Positions 56,031-64,000 of a stretch of 64,000 nt of DNA are shown here, in pieces; the stretch's first letter is position 1, and each line of letters begins with the position of its first letter. The stretch is from Proteus columbae (lineage in GTDB: Bacteria; Pseudomonadota; Gammaproteobacteria; Enterobacterales; Enterobacteriaceae): positions 3,596,001 through 3,660,000 of the forward strand of contig NZ_CP043925.1 in NCBI RefSeq assembly GCF_009914335.1, given 5' to 3'. The notes under the pieces were generated by a model, which saw only the letters and a list, made by a program, of their open reading frames with translations, was not told the origin of the DNA and ran no database searches. The translations under genes and the position numbers were made by a program.

Positions 56031-58550
56031 ATGGTTAATAAAAATACAGTTTGTTTTCTTTTTTCTGGCATCATCACGATTTCATTAATATTGCCATTTC
56101 CTTCATATAGTGCAAACCGATTTAATCCTGCATTTTTATCTGATTCACCTGAAGCAGTCACTGATTTAAGCTATTTTGAAGCAGGAAACAGTATTAAACC
56201 CGGTGATTACCCTCTGGATATTATTTTTAATAATGAATATCTACGAAATGAAAGCATTCATTTTATTAGCAATAATAAAAATGTGATCCCTTGTTTAAAT
56301 AAAGCTTTTTTACAGTCACTAGGGATTAACATTAAGTTAATTACTGATTTTGATTTAAAATCAGAAAAAGAATGTATTGATATTTCGAATTCTATTCCTG
56401 ATACCAGCGTTAATTATGATATTGAAAAACAAGCATTAAAAATTCAAGTACCTCAAGCCGCATTAAATCTCCAAGCACGAGGTTATATTCCACCGGAAAA
56501 ATGGGATAACGGAATTACCGCAGGTTTATTAAATTACAGTTTTAGTGGTGCCAATAACTGGGGAAATTCTCATAATAATAGCTATTACCTTAATCTACGT
56601 AGCGGGATCAATATTGGCGCTTGGCGATTGAGAGATTATTCCACATGGAATTCATCAAATGGAAAGCATCAATGGGATCACATCAATACCTATCTTCAAC
56701 GAAATATTGTGTCATTAAGAAGTCAGTTAAAAGTTGGCGATAGTTATACCTCATCAACATTATTCGACAGCGTTAATTTCCGAGGTGTTTCTTTAGAAAG
56801 TGATGACACCATGTTGCCAGATAGCCAACGAGGATTTGCACCCGTTGTAAGAGGTATTGCAAGTGGCAATGCCAAAGTTGTTATTCGACAAAATGGCTAT
56901 GTTATTTATCAGACTTTTGTCTCTCCTGGTGCATTTGAAATTCGCGATCTTTATCCCACTTCAAATAGTGGTGATTTATATGTCTCGGTTGAAGAGAACG
57001 ATGGAAGTAAGCACGACTATATTGTGCCTTATTCTGCTGTGCCTATTTTACAACGAGAAGGTCAAAAAAAGTTTGTTATTCAAGCGGGTGAAGTTCGCCA
57101 AGATAACCAAAATAAAAAGCCTCGCTTTATCCAAGGTCATCTTATTTATGGTCTGCCTTATGACAGCACCGCTTACGGTGGTGCATTAATTACCTCTGAT
57201 TATCAATCTTATGCACTAGGTGTAGGTCGGAATATGGGAACTTTAGGTGCATTCTCAACGGATATCACCTTTGCCCATAGTAAATTACCTGATAATTCGA
57301 CTTCTGAAGGGTATTCCCTGCGCTTTCTCTATGCCAAATCATTAAACCAATTTGGAACAAATTTTCAATTATTAGGATATCGCTATTCCACTTCGGGTTT
57401 TTATACGCTAGATGAAACACTTAATACTCGAATGTCAGGCTATCTCTATGAAAATAATAAAGAAGAACCATTACGCTATTTTAATTTATACAATAGAAAA
57501 AAAGGCAGTCTTCAAGTGAATTTATCACAGCAACTTGGAGATTATGGTTCTGTTTTTATGACAACCAATTGGCAAAATTATTGGGAAACTAATGAAAAAA
57601 ATGTTCTGTTTCAAGCTGGTTATAACGGCAATGTAAAAGGCCTCTCTTACAATATTATTTATGGATACAACCGCATGATGAATAGCGGTCAGCGCGATCA
57701 AACGCTCTCTTTGGGTATTTCGATTCCATTGCAATTATTAATGCCTTCAAGCTATCAATCCGTAAATAGCGCTTATCTCACTTATAACTATAGTCATACT
57801 GATAATGGTTATTCAGCACATAATGCCGGTGTAGCAGGCACATTATTTGAAGATAACACGCTCAATTACAGTGTTCAGCAAGGATATAGCAACCAAGGCG
57901 GAAGTTATACGGGTAACGCGGCATTAGGCTATCAAAGTTGCTATGGCAACCTTAACGTGGGCTATAACTATAATAAAGAGGCTCAACAACTGAATTATAG
58001 CGTTGCTGGAGGGATGTTACTTCACAGCGAAGGTTTAACATTAAGCCAGCCTTTAAGCTCAAATGCCATTCTCGTTGATGCTCGCAAAACCGCAGATGTT
58101 CCTATCGATAATGCAACAGGTATTTATACCGACTGGCGTGGATTTGCCGTTATTCCTTACGCAACCGCTTATCGCCAAAATAAAGTCGCGCTTGATACCA
58201 CAGCACTTCCTGATAATGTCGAAATTGAACAGAATATTCAGCAAGTTATTCCGACCCAAGGCGCTGTTATCAAAGTCAATTTTGATGCTAAAACAGGATA
58301 TCGTCTACTCCTAACACTGCAACGACAAGGGCGCCCACTTCCTTTTGGTGCCATAGCATCTGACAAGCAAAATCATCTCTCTGGCATTATTGGCGATGAT
58401 GGCTTGCTTTACCTTTCTGGTGTACCTGAATCAGGTGTATTAGATATTCGTTGGGGAAATCGTGCGTCTGAGCAGTGCCAAGTAAATTATAAATTACCAG
58501 AAAATCAACATGATGAACCTTTTGTAAAAATGACACAGGAGTGCCAATAA
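56031..58550 (+). CDS. Fimbrial outer-membrane usher (FimD/PapC family)
   Basis: The 839-residue protein has a signal peptide and an N-terminal chaperone-binding domain ([20 protein letters not shown]). A 24-strand barrel follows with a plug ([20 protein letters not shown], then [13 protein letters not shown]), and the C-terminal domains end with a cysteine pair ([13 protein letters not shown]). This is the complete usher layout and length. Its stop overlaps the next start as TAATG. Confidence 0.95.
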   Translation: MVNKNTVCFLFSGIITISLILPFPSYSANRFNPAFLSDSPEAVTDLSYFEAGNSIKPGDYPLDIIFNNEYLRNESIHFISNNKNVIPCLNKAFLQSLGINIKLITDFDLKSEKECIDISNSIPDTSVNYDIEKQALKIQVPQAALNLQARGYIPPEKWDNGITAGLLNYSFSGANNWGNSHNNSYYLNLRSGINIGAWRLRDYSTWNSSNGKHQWDHINTYLQRNIVSLRSQLKVGDSYTSSTLFDSVNFRGVSLESDDTMLPDSQRGFAPVVRGIASGNAKVVIRQNGYVIYQTFVSPGAFEIRDLYPTSNSGDLYVSVEENDGSKHDYIVPYSAVPILQREGQKKFVIQAGEVRQDNQNKKPRFIQGHLIYGLPYDSTAYGGALITSDYQSYALGVGRNMGTLGAFSTDITFAHSKLPDNSTSEGYSLRFLYAKSLNQFGTNFQLLGYRYSTSGFYTLDETLNTRMSGYLYENNKEEPLRYFNLYNRKKGSLQVNLSQQLGDYGSVFMTTNWQNYWETNEKNVLFQAGYNGNVKGLSYNIIYGYNRMMNSGQRDQTLSLGISIPLQLLMPSSYQSVNSAYLTYNYSHTDNGYSAHNAGVAGTLFEDNTLNYSVQQGYSNQGGSYTGNAALGYQSCYGNLNVGYNYNKEAQQLNYSVAGGMLLHSEGLTLSQPLSSNAILVDARKTADVPIDNATGIYTDWRGFAVIPYATAYRQNKVALDTTALPDNVEIEQNIQQVIPTQGAVIKVNFDAKTGYRLLLTLQRQGRPLPFGAIASDKQNHLSGIIGDDGLLYLSGVPESGVLDIRWGNRASEQCQVNYKLPENQHDEPFVKMTQECQ

Positions 58551-59068
58551 TGCATAAACTCACGCTTATTTTGGCTCTATCACTCCTTTTTATGACTAAA
58601 GGATATGCCTATGACACCTTAGTGCAAATTCATGCACGAGTGACAGGCAACACCTGTACCGTTGAGACAAACTCAGAAAATATTACAGTGAAACTTGGCG
58701 ACATTGCGACGAAAGACTTTACATCAACGGCGATGAGCCAACAACGAACACCTGTTATTCCTTTTAGTATTAAATTAGTGGACTGTCAGCCAGAGGCTAG
58801 TGCGGTGAAAGTCAGTTTTAACGGTACGGGTGATCTCTCTGATAATACATTACTGGCGATTAATGATAATGGCGCAAAAGGTGTCGCTATTTCAATTATG
58901 GATAAAAATAGAACATCAATCGCAGTTAATGATAAAAGCCAATCTTATCCCCTGTTACCTAATCAAGATAATACCCTGCAATTTTACGCTCGCTATGTCG
59001 CCACTCAGGTACCAGTCAGTGCAGGACAAGCCAATGCAACCACCACATTTTTATTGGAGTACCAATAA
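58550..59068 (+). CDS. Minor fimbrial subunit
   Basis: The 172-residue pilin starts at the ATG at 58550, which overlaps the usher stop and has GGAG eight bases ahead; an in-frame GTG at 58541 is less likely. It has a signal peptide ending GYA, a pilin cysteine pair (GNTCTVE, LVDCQPE) and the C-terminal beta strand TTFLLEYQ. Its place between usher and adhesin suggests an adaptor subunit linking the tip to the shaft. Confidence 0.88.
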   Translation: MHKLTLILALSLLFMTKGYAYDTLVQIHARVTGNTCTVETNSENITVKLGDIATKDFTSTAMSQQRTPVIPFSIKLVDCQPEASAVKVSFNGTGDLSDNTLLAINDNGAKGVAISIMDKNRTSIAVNDKSQSYPLLPNQDNTLQFYARYVATQVPVSAGQANATTTFLLEYQ

Positions 59069-60141
59069 TGAAACGTATTTTATTCCCCCTTACATTACTG
59101 GTTTCCCTTGTTTTTCTTCCCACAGAAATGGCATGGGCGGTGGCAGATCCTCTTGTAGTTTCACCGCCTCCAATGAATTTTGATGGCGCTGCGGATGGCA
59201 CACCCGCAGGCACTCCCATTACCTCAACATGGATAGGTGAAACTTCCGTTCATAATGGCTTTAAATGTGAAAATAAGTTCTTACAAAAATGTTGGGTAGA
59301 AACACTGTATGCCAATGCGTTAGGCTCAAAAATTAGTGGTATTTACTATTACGAAGGGGGAAATCGTTATCCAGTTTATTCACTGCCTGGAGTCAAAGGC
59401 ATTGGCTATGCTTTCGGCCTAAAAGATAACAATGACAGTGTTTCTTATGTACCAATTGATGTTAATAATGGTTCTGGTGCAACCATCATTTATCCAGCAG
59501 CAGGCTCTACTGTTAACCATAATGTTGACCGCGTTTCGTTAAAAGGCAAAGTGGTGTTTGTTGTCACAGATGAACACTTAGAAACGGGTATTTATAATAT
59601 TCCTTATACCGTTATCGCCAATACTTGGTCTGAATATGGTGGTGCACATAAAGGTAATAACACCTCTCTCGTTGCTATTAATCCAGTGACAATCACCATT
59701 AAAGCCAGAGGTTGTACGATCAATACGAAAAATCTCACCTATGAATTAGGCGATATCTCAATGCGAGATATGGCAACCATTGGTTCAACGTCAAAAACAC
59801 AAAGTAAGCCCATTTCTGTCACTTGTGATACCAACGTTCACCTATATGCCAGCATGACCGATCAATCTACCTATTCTAATAATACAGATGTACTCACACT
59901 AACATCAGACTCTGATGCTTCGGGTATTGGGATACAGTTTCTTTTTAATGATAATCCAACCCCCGTCGTTTATGGGCCTGATATCAGCGCGACTGGACAA
60001 CCTAATCAACGTTTACTTCATATAACAACTTCTAATAACGAAAACTACACATTAAACCTGTCAACTCGCTATATCACGACTGGAACACTAAAACCTGGTA
60101 AAGCAAACGGGTTAGCCAGTCTGACTTTTTCTTATCAATAA
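59068..60141 (+). CDS. Fimbrial tip adhesin (two-domain)
   Basis: The 357-residue protein has a signal peptide ending AWA and an N-terminal domain of about 180 residues with its own cysteines (KCENKFLQKCWVE). A C-terminal pilin domain follows from about residue 210 (RGCTINTKNLTYELGDISM, later VTCDTN) and ends LTFSYQ. This is the FimH/MrpH-type two-domain layout. The N-terminal domain should bind the receptor; the ligand is unknown. The start overlaps the preceding stop as TAATG. Confidence 0.88.
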   Translation: MKRILFPLTLLVSLVFLPTEMAWAVADPLVVSPPPMNFDGAADGTPAGTPITSTWIGETSVHNGFKCENKFLQKCWVETLYANALGSKISGIYYYEGGNRYPVYSLPGVKGIGYAFGLKDNNDSVSYVPIDVNNGSGATIIYPAAGSTVNHNVDRVSLKGKVVFVVTDEHLETGIYNIPYTVIANTWSEYGGAHKGNNTSLVAINPVTITIKARGCTINTKNLTYELGDISMRDMATIGSTSKTQSKPISVTCDTNVHLYASMTDQSTYSNNTDVLTLTSDSDASGIGIQFLFNDNPTPVVYGPDISATGQPNQRLLHITTSNNENYTLNLSTRYITTGTLKPGKANGLASLTFSYQ

Positions 60142-60167
60142 TGATTTGAATTTTTAAGGCTGATTAA

Positions 60168-60470
60168 ATGATTGATAACAGCAAAACCATTAATTTTCGT
60201 ATAGGGCAACGAATACGTCATTTACGAAAGAAATTAAAATACTCAGGAACCCTTTTTGCTCAAGAGTTAGGAATAAGCCAACAACAACTTTCTCGTTATG
60301 AACGGGGAACAAATAGGATAAGTATTGAATTTATTTATCTGATTTCTGAAAAATTTGATGTTCATATTAGTTATTTTCTACAGAGCAATTATTTAATTAA
60401 TATTGAACAACAACGCAAAACGCAAGAAAAAAACAGTCGACTTGTTGCTGAATGTTGTATAAAAAAATAA
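60168..60470 (+). CDS. MrpJ-type helix-turn-helix regulator
   Basis: The 100-residue protein is an Xre-type DNA-binding protein with the MrpJ signature (LGISQQQLSRYERGTNRIS) at residues 35-53. In Proteus, genes of this family close fimbrial operons and repress flagellar genes while fimbriae are expressed. It lies 26 bases after the adhesin stop and is the last gene of the operon. Control of motility is inferred from that family. Confidence 0.92.
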   Translation: MIDNSKTINFRIGQRIRHLRKKLKYSGTLFAQELGISQQQLSRYERGTNRISIEFIYLISEKFDVHISYFLQSNYLINIEQQRKTQEKNSRLVAECCIKK

Positions 60471-60571
60471 TACAAGTCACGCTTATTTTCTTTAATTATC
60501 TTTGGCTTACACAACCTCTCTCATTTATTTTTATTATTAACTTAATGGAAACCTTATGCCTTTTTCGACAT

Positions 60572-60605
60572 AAAAAAAGCCACCTTTATAAAGGTGGCTT
60601 TTTAG
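60572..60605. terminator. Bidirectional terminator between the fimbrial and pot operons
   Basis: AGCCACCTTTA and TAAAGGTGGCT form an 11-bp perfect palindromic stem, with an A run before and a T run after. It therefore can terminate both the fimbrial operon (plus) and potD (minus). It lies about 100 bases after the regulator stop and 15 bases beyond the potD stop. Confidence 0.9.
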
Positions 60606-60619
60606 CAAATAAGATGCGA

Positions 60620-61663
60620 TTAGCGTCCCGCTTTTAATTTTTGATAATAGCTTTCATACAACACTGTCGCATCACCCACATCATTTTGCCATTCGCCTTT
60701 ATTGATAATCTCTTCTGTTGGATAAAGAGAATTATCTTTAGTGATCACATTTGGCAGTAGCTTTTGTGCGGCGAGATTAGGTGTTGGGTAACCAATGTTT
60801 TCAGCCACTTTTGCTGCAATTTCAGGGCGTAATAAGAAGTCGATAAGTTTATGAGCACCTTCGACATTTTTGGCATTAGCAGGAATAGCTAAGCTATCCA
60901 TCCAGAAAATACCCCCCTCTTTTGGCCACACCATTTCAATAGGTGCACCAGCTTCGCGAGCAATAAATGCAGAGCCATTCCAAATCATCCCTAAATTGAC
61001 TTCCCCTTGCATATAAGGGTTAGCAGGATTATCTGAATTAAAGGCCAATACGTTTGGCATCAGCTTTTGTAGCTCTTTATAGGCTTCTTCAATCTCTTTA
61101 GGATCGGTTGTATTCCCCGAATAGCCTAATTTTAATAATGCCATTTGGAAAACTTCACGGGCATCATCGGTTAATAACAGGCTATCTTTATATTCAGGTT
61201 TCCATAAATCTGCCCATGAAGTAATGCTACTCACATCAACTTCATCGCTATTAATACCAATAGCGGTCGCACCCCAAATGTAAGGAATGGAGTAATCGTT
61301 TTCTGGATCAAATGATTTATGTAAGAGGCTAGGATCGAGATTATCAAAATTGGTTAATTTTGATTTATCGATTTTTTGTAGCATACCTTCATGACTCATT
61401 TTAGAAATAAAATAAGTAGAAGGAACCACCAAGTCATAAGCACCTTCTTTATAGGTCTTTAACTTGGTATACATGCTTTCATTGGATTCATAGGTGGAAT
61501 AAATCACCTTAATCCCAGTTTCTTTCGTAAACTGTTCAAGCAGACCAGGCGGCACATACTCCGTCCAGTTGTAGAAATATAATGTCTTACCATCATCAGC
61601 CGATGCTGTGCCGATACTTAATGCCATTACGCTGGCAGCAAGTACTGAGGACCACTTTTTCAT
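60620..61663 (-). CDS. potD: Spermidine/putrescine-binding protein PotD
   Basis: The 347-residue periplasmic protein has a signal peptide ending TASA and begins DDGKTLYFYNWTEYVPPGLL, the PotD/PotF start with a Trp-Thr-Glu-Tyr ligand-contact region. The binding residues in DLVVPSTYFI, DNPANPYMQGEV and WNGSAFIARE match the family. It delivers polyamines to PotABC. It is the last gene of the operon, 112 bases after potC, a gap that contains stem-loops. Confidence 0.96.
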   Translation of the reverse strand: MKKWSSVLAASVMALSIGTASADDGKTLYFYNWTEYVPPGLLEQFTKETGIKVIYSTYESNESMYTKLKTYKEGAYDLVVPSTYFISKMSHEGMLQKIDKSKLTNFDNLDPSLLHKSFDPENDYSIPYIWGATAIGINSDEVDVSSITSWADLWKPEYKDSLLLTDDAREVFQMALLKLGYSGNTTDPKEIEEAYKELQKLMPNVLAFNSDNPANPYMQGEVNLGMIWNGSAFIAREAGAPIEMVWPKEGGIFWMDSLAIPANAKNVEGAHKLIDFLLRPEIAAKVAENIGYPTPNLAAQKLLPNVITKDNSLYPTEEIINKGEWQNDVGDATVLYESYYQKLKAGR

Positions 61664-61775
61664 TTATGTTTCCTTCAGTGGTTGATGCGTTAATATCAAA
61701 TAGGCAGCGAGCCTACCTCCAACAGATTGGTCTTCAAGACCCCAAAAAGTACGAGAAACTCGCACTAATGCATGT
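61664..61775 (-). promoter_or_regulatory. Stem-loop-rich gap between potC and potD
   Basis: On the minus strand this gap has a hairpin AGTGCGAG-TTT-CTCGTACT (61747-61766) directly followed by TTTTT, a 13-bp palindrome GGTCTTCAAGACC (61729-61741), and a short dyad TAGGC-AGCGA-GCCTA (61701-61715). The first has the form of a terminator or attenuator. These structures may set the PotD to PotC ratio. Confidence 0.5.
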
Positions 61776-62555
61776 TTACGCTTTGCCAGTTCTGTCTCTT
61801 AAAATCAACTGACTAATTAATACTAATACTAAAGATAGACCTAAAAGGATGGTTGCAAGCGCATTCACTTCTGGCGAAACGCCCACTTTTACCATTGAGT
61901 AAATTTTCAGTGGTAAAATTTCATAGCTTGGCCCTGTCACAAAAGAGGAAACGACAACGTCATCCATAGATAACGTAAAGCTTAATAACCAACCTGAAGC
62001 TACTGCTGGCATTGCCAGAGGCATAATGATTTTACGTAAAATAGTAAATTCACCTGCCCCTAAATCTTTAGCAGCTTCCAGCATTTTTACATCAAACCCA
62101 CTTAATCGTGAATACACAGTCACCACAACAAAAGGCAGGCAAAATGTAATATGTGAAAATAGAAGCGACCAAAATCCTAATGAAACACCTAGGATCATAA
62201 ACAGTACAAGTAACGAAATCGCCATCACAATATCCGGCGACATCATGACAACAAACAACATACCACCGACAAATTTTTTGCCACGAAAACGGTAGCGATA
62301 AAGTGCAACCGCCGCTAATGAGCCGATTAATGTGGCGAATGTCGCAGAGGTGACCGCCATTGTTAATGAATGTCCTGCCGCTTGAAGCAGACTGTCATTA
62401 TTAAATAAAATGGCGTACCAATCTGTGGTAAAGCCTTTCCAGTTGATCCCGAAACGTGATGAGTTAAAAGAGTTAACTATCAGAATGATGATCGGGATAT
62501 AAAGATACGCGTAAATAATGGACATAAATCCACCACGCAATAACCGTCCTATCAT
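61776..62555 (-). CDS. potC: Spermidine/putrescine ABC permease PotC
   Basis: The 259-residue permease has six membrane segments and the EAA loop facing the ATPase (EAAKDLGAGEFTILRKIIMP). It resembles E. coli PotC over its length (YLYIPIIILIVNSFNSSRFG). It pairs with PotB to form the channel. Its start overlaps the potB stop by four bases. Confidence 0.95.
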   Translation of the reverse strand: MIGRLLRGGFMSIIYAYLYIPIIILIVNSFNSSRFGINWKGFTTDWYAILFNNDSLLQAAGHSLTMAVTSATFATLIGSLAAVALYRYRFRGKKFVGGMLFVVMMSPDIVMAISLLVLFMILGVSLGFWSLLFSHITFCLPFVVVTVYSRLSGFDVKMLEAAKDLGAGEFTILRKIIMPLAMPAVASGWLLSFTLSMDDVVVSSFVTGPSYEILPLKIYSMVKVGVSPEVNALATILLGLSLVLVLISQLILRDRTGKA

Positions 62556-63412
62556 TCTATTTCTACCTTCTTATGCAGTAGCTTCACGGCTCGGTAATAC
62601 ACAAACAGCATTAATCCCATCACCAATGTTAAACAAATACTTGTGGCTGCACCGAAAGGCCAGTCACGAATATTTAAGAATTGGCTCTTAATTACGTTAC
62701 CAATTAATAAGTTTTTCGCGCCACCCATTAAATCAGCAACAAAGAATAAGCCCATCGCAGGTAACATCACGAGTAAACAACCCGCAATAATGCCCGGCAT
62801 TGTTAATGGAATAATAATACGAATAAAGGTTTGAAATTTATTAGCACCTAAATCGCGCGCTGCTTCTAAACAAGGTTTATCTAACTTTTCAATGCTGGAA
62901 TATAACGGTAATACCATGAAAGGTAATAAAATATAAACCAGCCCCAGCACAACGGCTTCTGGGGTATAAATAATTCTGAGTGGCTTATCAATAAGTCCAA
63001 TCCACAACAGGAATTCGTTAAAATAACCTTTCGTACTTAGGAATATTTTTAATCCATAAATACGAATAAGCGAGTTTGTCCAAAAAGGTACAATCAATAA
63101 AAACAACATTAATGGCTGTATTTTCTTAGGCATTTTTGCGAGGAAATAAGCAAAAGGATAACCTAATAATAAACAAGCTAATGTTGCGACTACCGCCATA
63201 TTAATAGAATGCAGTAACACTTCTGCATACATCGGATCAAATAAGCGATAGTAGTTATCGAGTGTAAAGACCATCTCGACAAGGTTGGCATCATTACGCG
63301 TTAAAAAACTGGTCGCAATGATCATGATATTCGGCAAGAAGACGAACAGCATCAACCAACCCACAACACCAGTAATAACGATGTTTTGAAATAGTTTACG
63401 TGTTTTCTTCAT
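62552..63412 (-). CDS. potB: Spermidine/putrescine ABC permease PotB
   Basis: From the ATG at 63412 ([13 protein letters not shown]) the protein has 286 residues and matches the E. coli PotB start; the frame extends to 63439 but that adds an unlikely leader. Segments [34 protein letters not shown] and the EAA loop [14 protein letters not shown] are characteristic. It overlaps potA by 17 bases, indicating coupled translation. Confidence 0.95.
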   Translation of the reverse strand: MKKTRKLFQNIVITGVVGWLMLFVFLPNIMIIATSFLTRNDANLVEMVFTLDNYYRLFDPMYAEVLLHSINMAVVATLACLLLGYPFAYFLAKMPKKIQPLMLFLLIVPFWTNSLIRIYGLKIFLSTKGYFNEFLLWIGLIDKPLRIIYTPEAVVLGLVYILLPFMVLPLYSSIEKLDKPCLEAARDLGANKFQTFIRIIIPLTMPGIIAGCLLVMLPAMGLFFVADLMGGAKNLLIGNVIKSQFLNIRDWPFGAATSICLTLVMGLMLFVYYRAVKLLHKKVEIE

Positions 63413-64000
63413 CTGCCAGTACGACCTCCCAGCTTTCAACCCAAGTTACTGCAATTTTTTGGTCTAACGAGTGATCAACATCTGGATCATCTTCATTAAA
63501 GAATTCACTGACCATCACCACCTTGCCATTTTCCATTTCAACAACAGAATCTAGCGTCATGCCTTTATAGTTACGTTCACGAACATAACCAATTAGCCCA
63601 GGAAGGTTTTCAAGATCGTGAATTTCTTCAACACGGAGATCTTCAGGTCGAAGTAATACTTTGAGTTGCTGATTTTGTGTCACCGGTAATGTGGTATAAA
63701 TATCACATTCATGACCTTCAACATCAGCACGAATACGTGTTTCATCAATACGATGGAGCACACGCGCATCAAAGATATTAATTTCACCTATAAATTGCGC
63801 AACAAACAGATTTGTTGGCTCTTCATAAATTTCACGCGGAGTACCATCTTGCTCAATACGCCCTTCACGCATCACCACGATCCGGTCTGACATGGTCAGC
63901 GCCTCTTCTTGGTCATGAGTCACGAAAATAAAGGTGATCCCTAATTTACGTTGTAAGGCTTTTAATTCATTTTGCATCTGCTTACGTAATTTGTAATCCA
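63396..64000 (-). CDS. potA: Spermidine/putrescine ABC ATPase PotA, 3' part
   Basis: The window edge cuts this gene; about 200 C-terminal residues are present. They start within the family segment [20 protein letters not shown], include the switch histidine in [19 protein letters not shown] and the regulatory TOBE domain ([24 protein letters not shown]). They end [13 protein letters not shown], as in E. coli PotA. The Walker motifs lie outside the window. No internal stop is seen; an ATG at 63977 is internal, not the start. Confidence 0.95.
   Translation of the reverse strand, partial: DYKLRKQMQNELKALQRKLGITFIFVTHDQEEALTMSDRIVVMREGRIEQDGTPREIYEEPTNLFVAQFIGEINIFDARVLHRIDETRIRADVEGHECDIYTTLPVTQNQQLKVLLRPEDLRVEEIHDLENLPGLIGYVRERNYKGMTLDSVVEMENGKVVMVSEFFNEDDPDVDHSLDQKIAVTWVESWEVVLADEENT

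Noticed and set aside
60452..60637. 61-residue plus-strand open frame after the MrpJ-type gene
   Set aside because: It runs through the bidirectional terminator and into potD, overlaps the regulator stop and has no recognisable domain.
1..64000. CRISPR arrays, tRNA or rRNA genes, insertion sequences
   Set aside because: No regularly spaced repeats, no tRNA-like cloverleaf and no transposase or integrase gene were recognised by eye; weak or degraded elements could be missed.

Overview
The window comes from an AT-rich enteric gammaproteobacterium, most likely Proteus (P. mirabilis or a close relative). The combination pointing there is a SPI-1/Ysa-type type III secretion system (T3SS) close to a long-form choline TMA-lyase (cut) microcompartment operon, a chaperone-usher fimbrial operon ending in an MrpJ-type regulator, and an enterobacterial potABCD operon. 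The genus call is an inference from gene content; no database was searched.

Layout. 1-6.6 kb: a plus-strand operon resembling the Yersinia Yiu locus (binding protein, permease, ATPase, methyltransferase, ModD-like phosphoribosyltransferase, TonB-dependent receptor), ending in a strong terminator. 6.7-29.9 kb: a nearly complete T3SS. Its minus-strand block runs from an AraC regulator and secretin through the export apparatus to SicA, SipB, SipC and two SipD-like tip proteins; its plus-strand block holds PrgH/I/J/K- and OrgA/B/C-type genes. The blocks diverge from a 296-bp AT-rich region. 29.9-34.8 kb: soxR divergent from an RND efflux pump, with a textbook SoxR promoter. 34.8-36.2 kb: a tyrosine phosphatase that looks like a T3SS effector. 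36.4-47.8 kb: the cut operon on the minus strand. 48.4-50.4 kb: a tetR, ToxR/MarT-like, FidL-like gene set with a perfect TetR-type operator in front. 50.7-51.3 kb: a small tyrosine-rich unknown protein. 51.4-53.8 kb: metY and yddG. 54.7-60.5 kb: a fimbrial operon similar in plan to P. mirabilis ambient-temperature fimbriae. 60.6-64.0 kb: potD, potC, potB and the 3' part of potA.

How the parts work together. The T3SS has every core injectisome subunit and its translocators. Two genes outside the apparatus block look like cargo: the phosphatase at 34838-36247 (HC-x5-R active site, proline-rich N-terminus with two SPIYK repeats) and the 204-residue protein at 50677-51291. The latter carries an RPLPEIP class I SH3-ligand motif, an ITAM-like pair with ideal spacing (YRNL, six residues, YESL) and two tandem YEEI motifs, the optimal Src-family SH2 ligand. 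This is the most unusual object in the window. It could be an effector that recruits host Src- or Syk-family kinases, opposed by the phosphatase, but that idea rests only on motifs and context.

The cut operon cleaves choline to trimethylamine and acetaldehyde inside a protein shell and converts acetaldehyde to ethanol, acetyl-CoA and acetyl phosphate.
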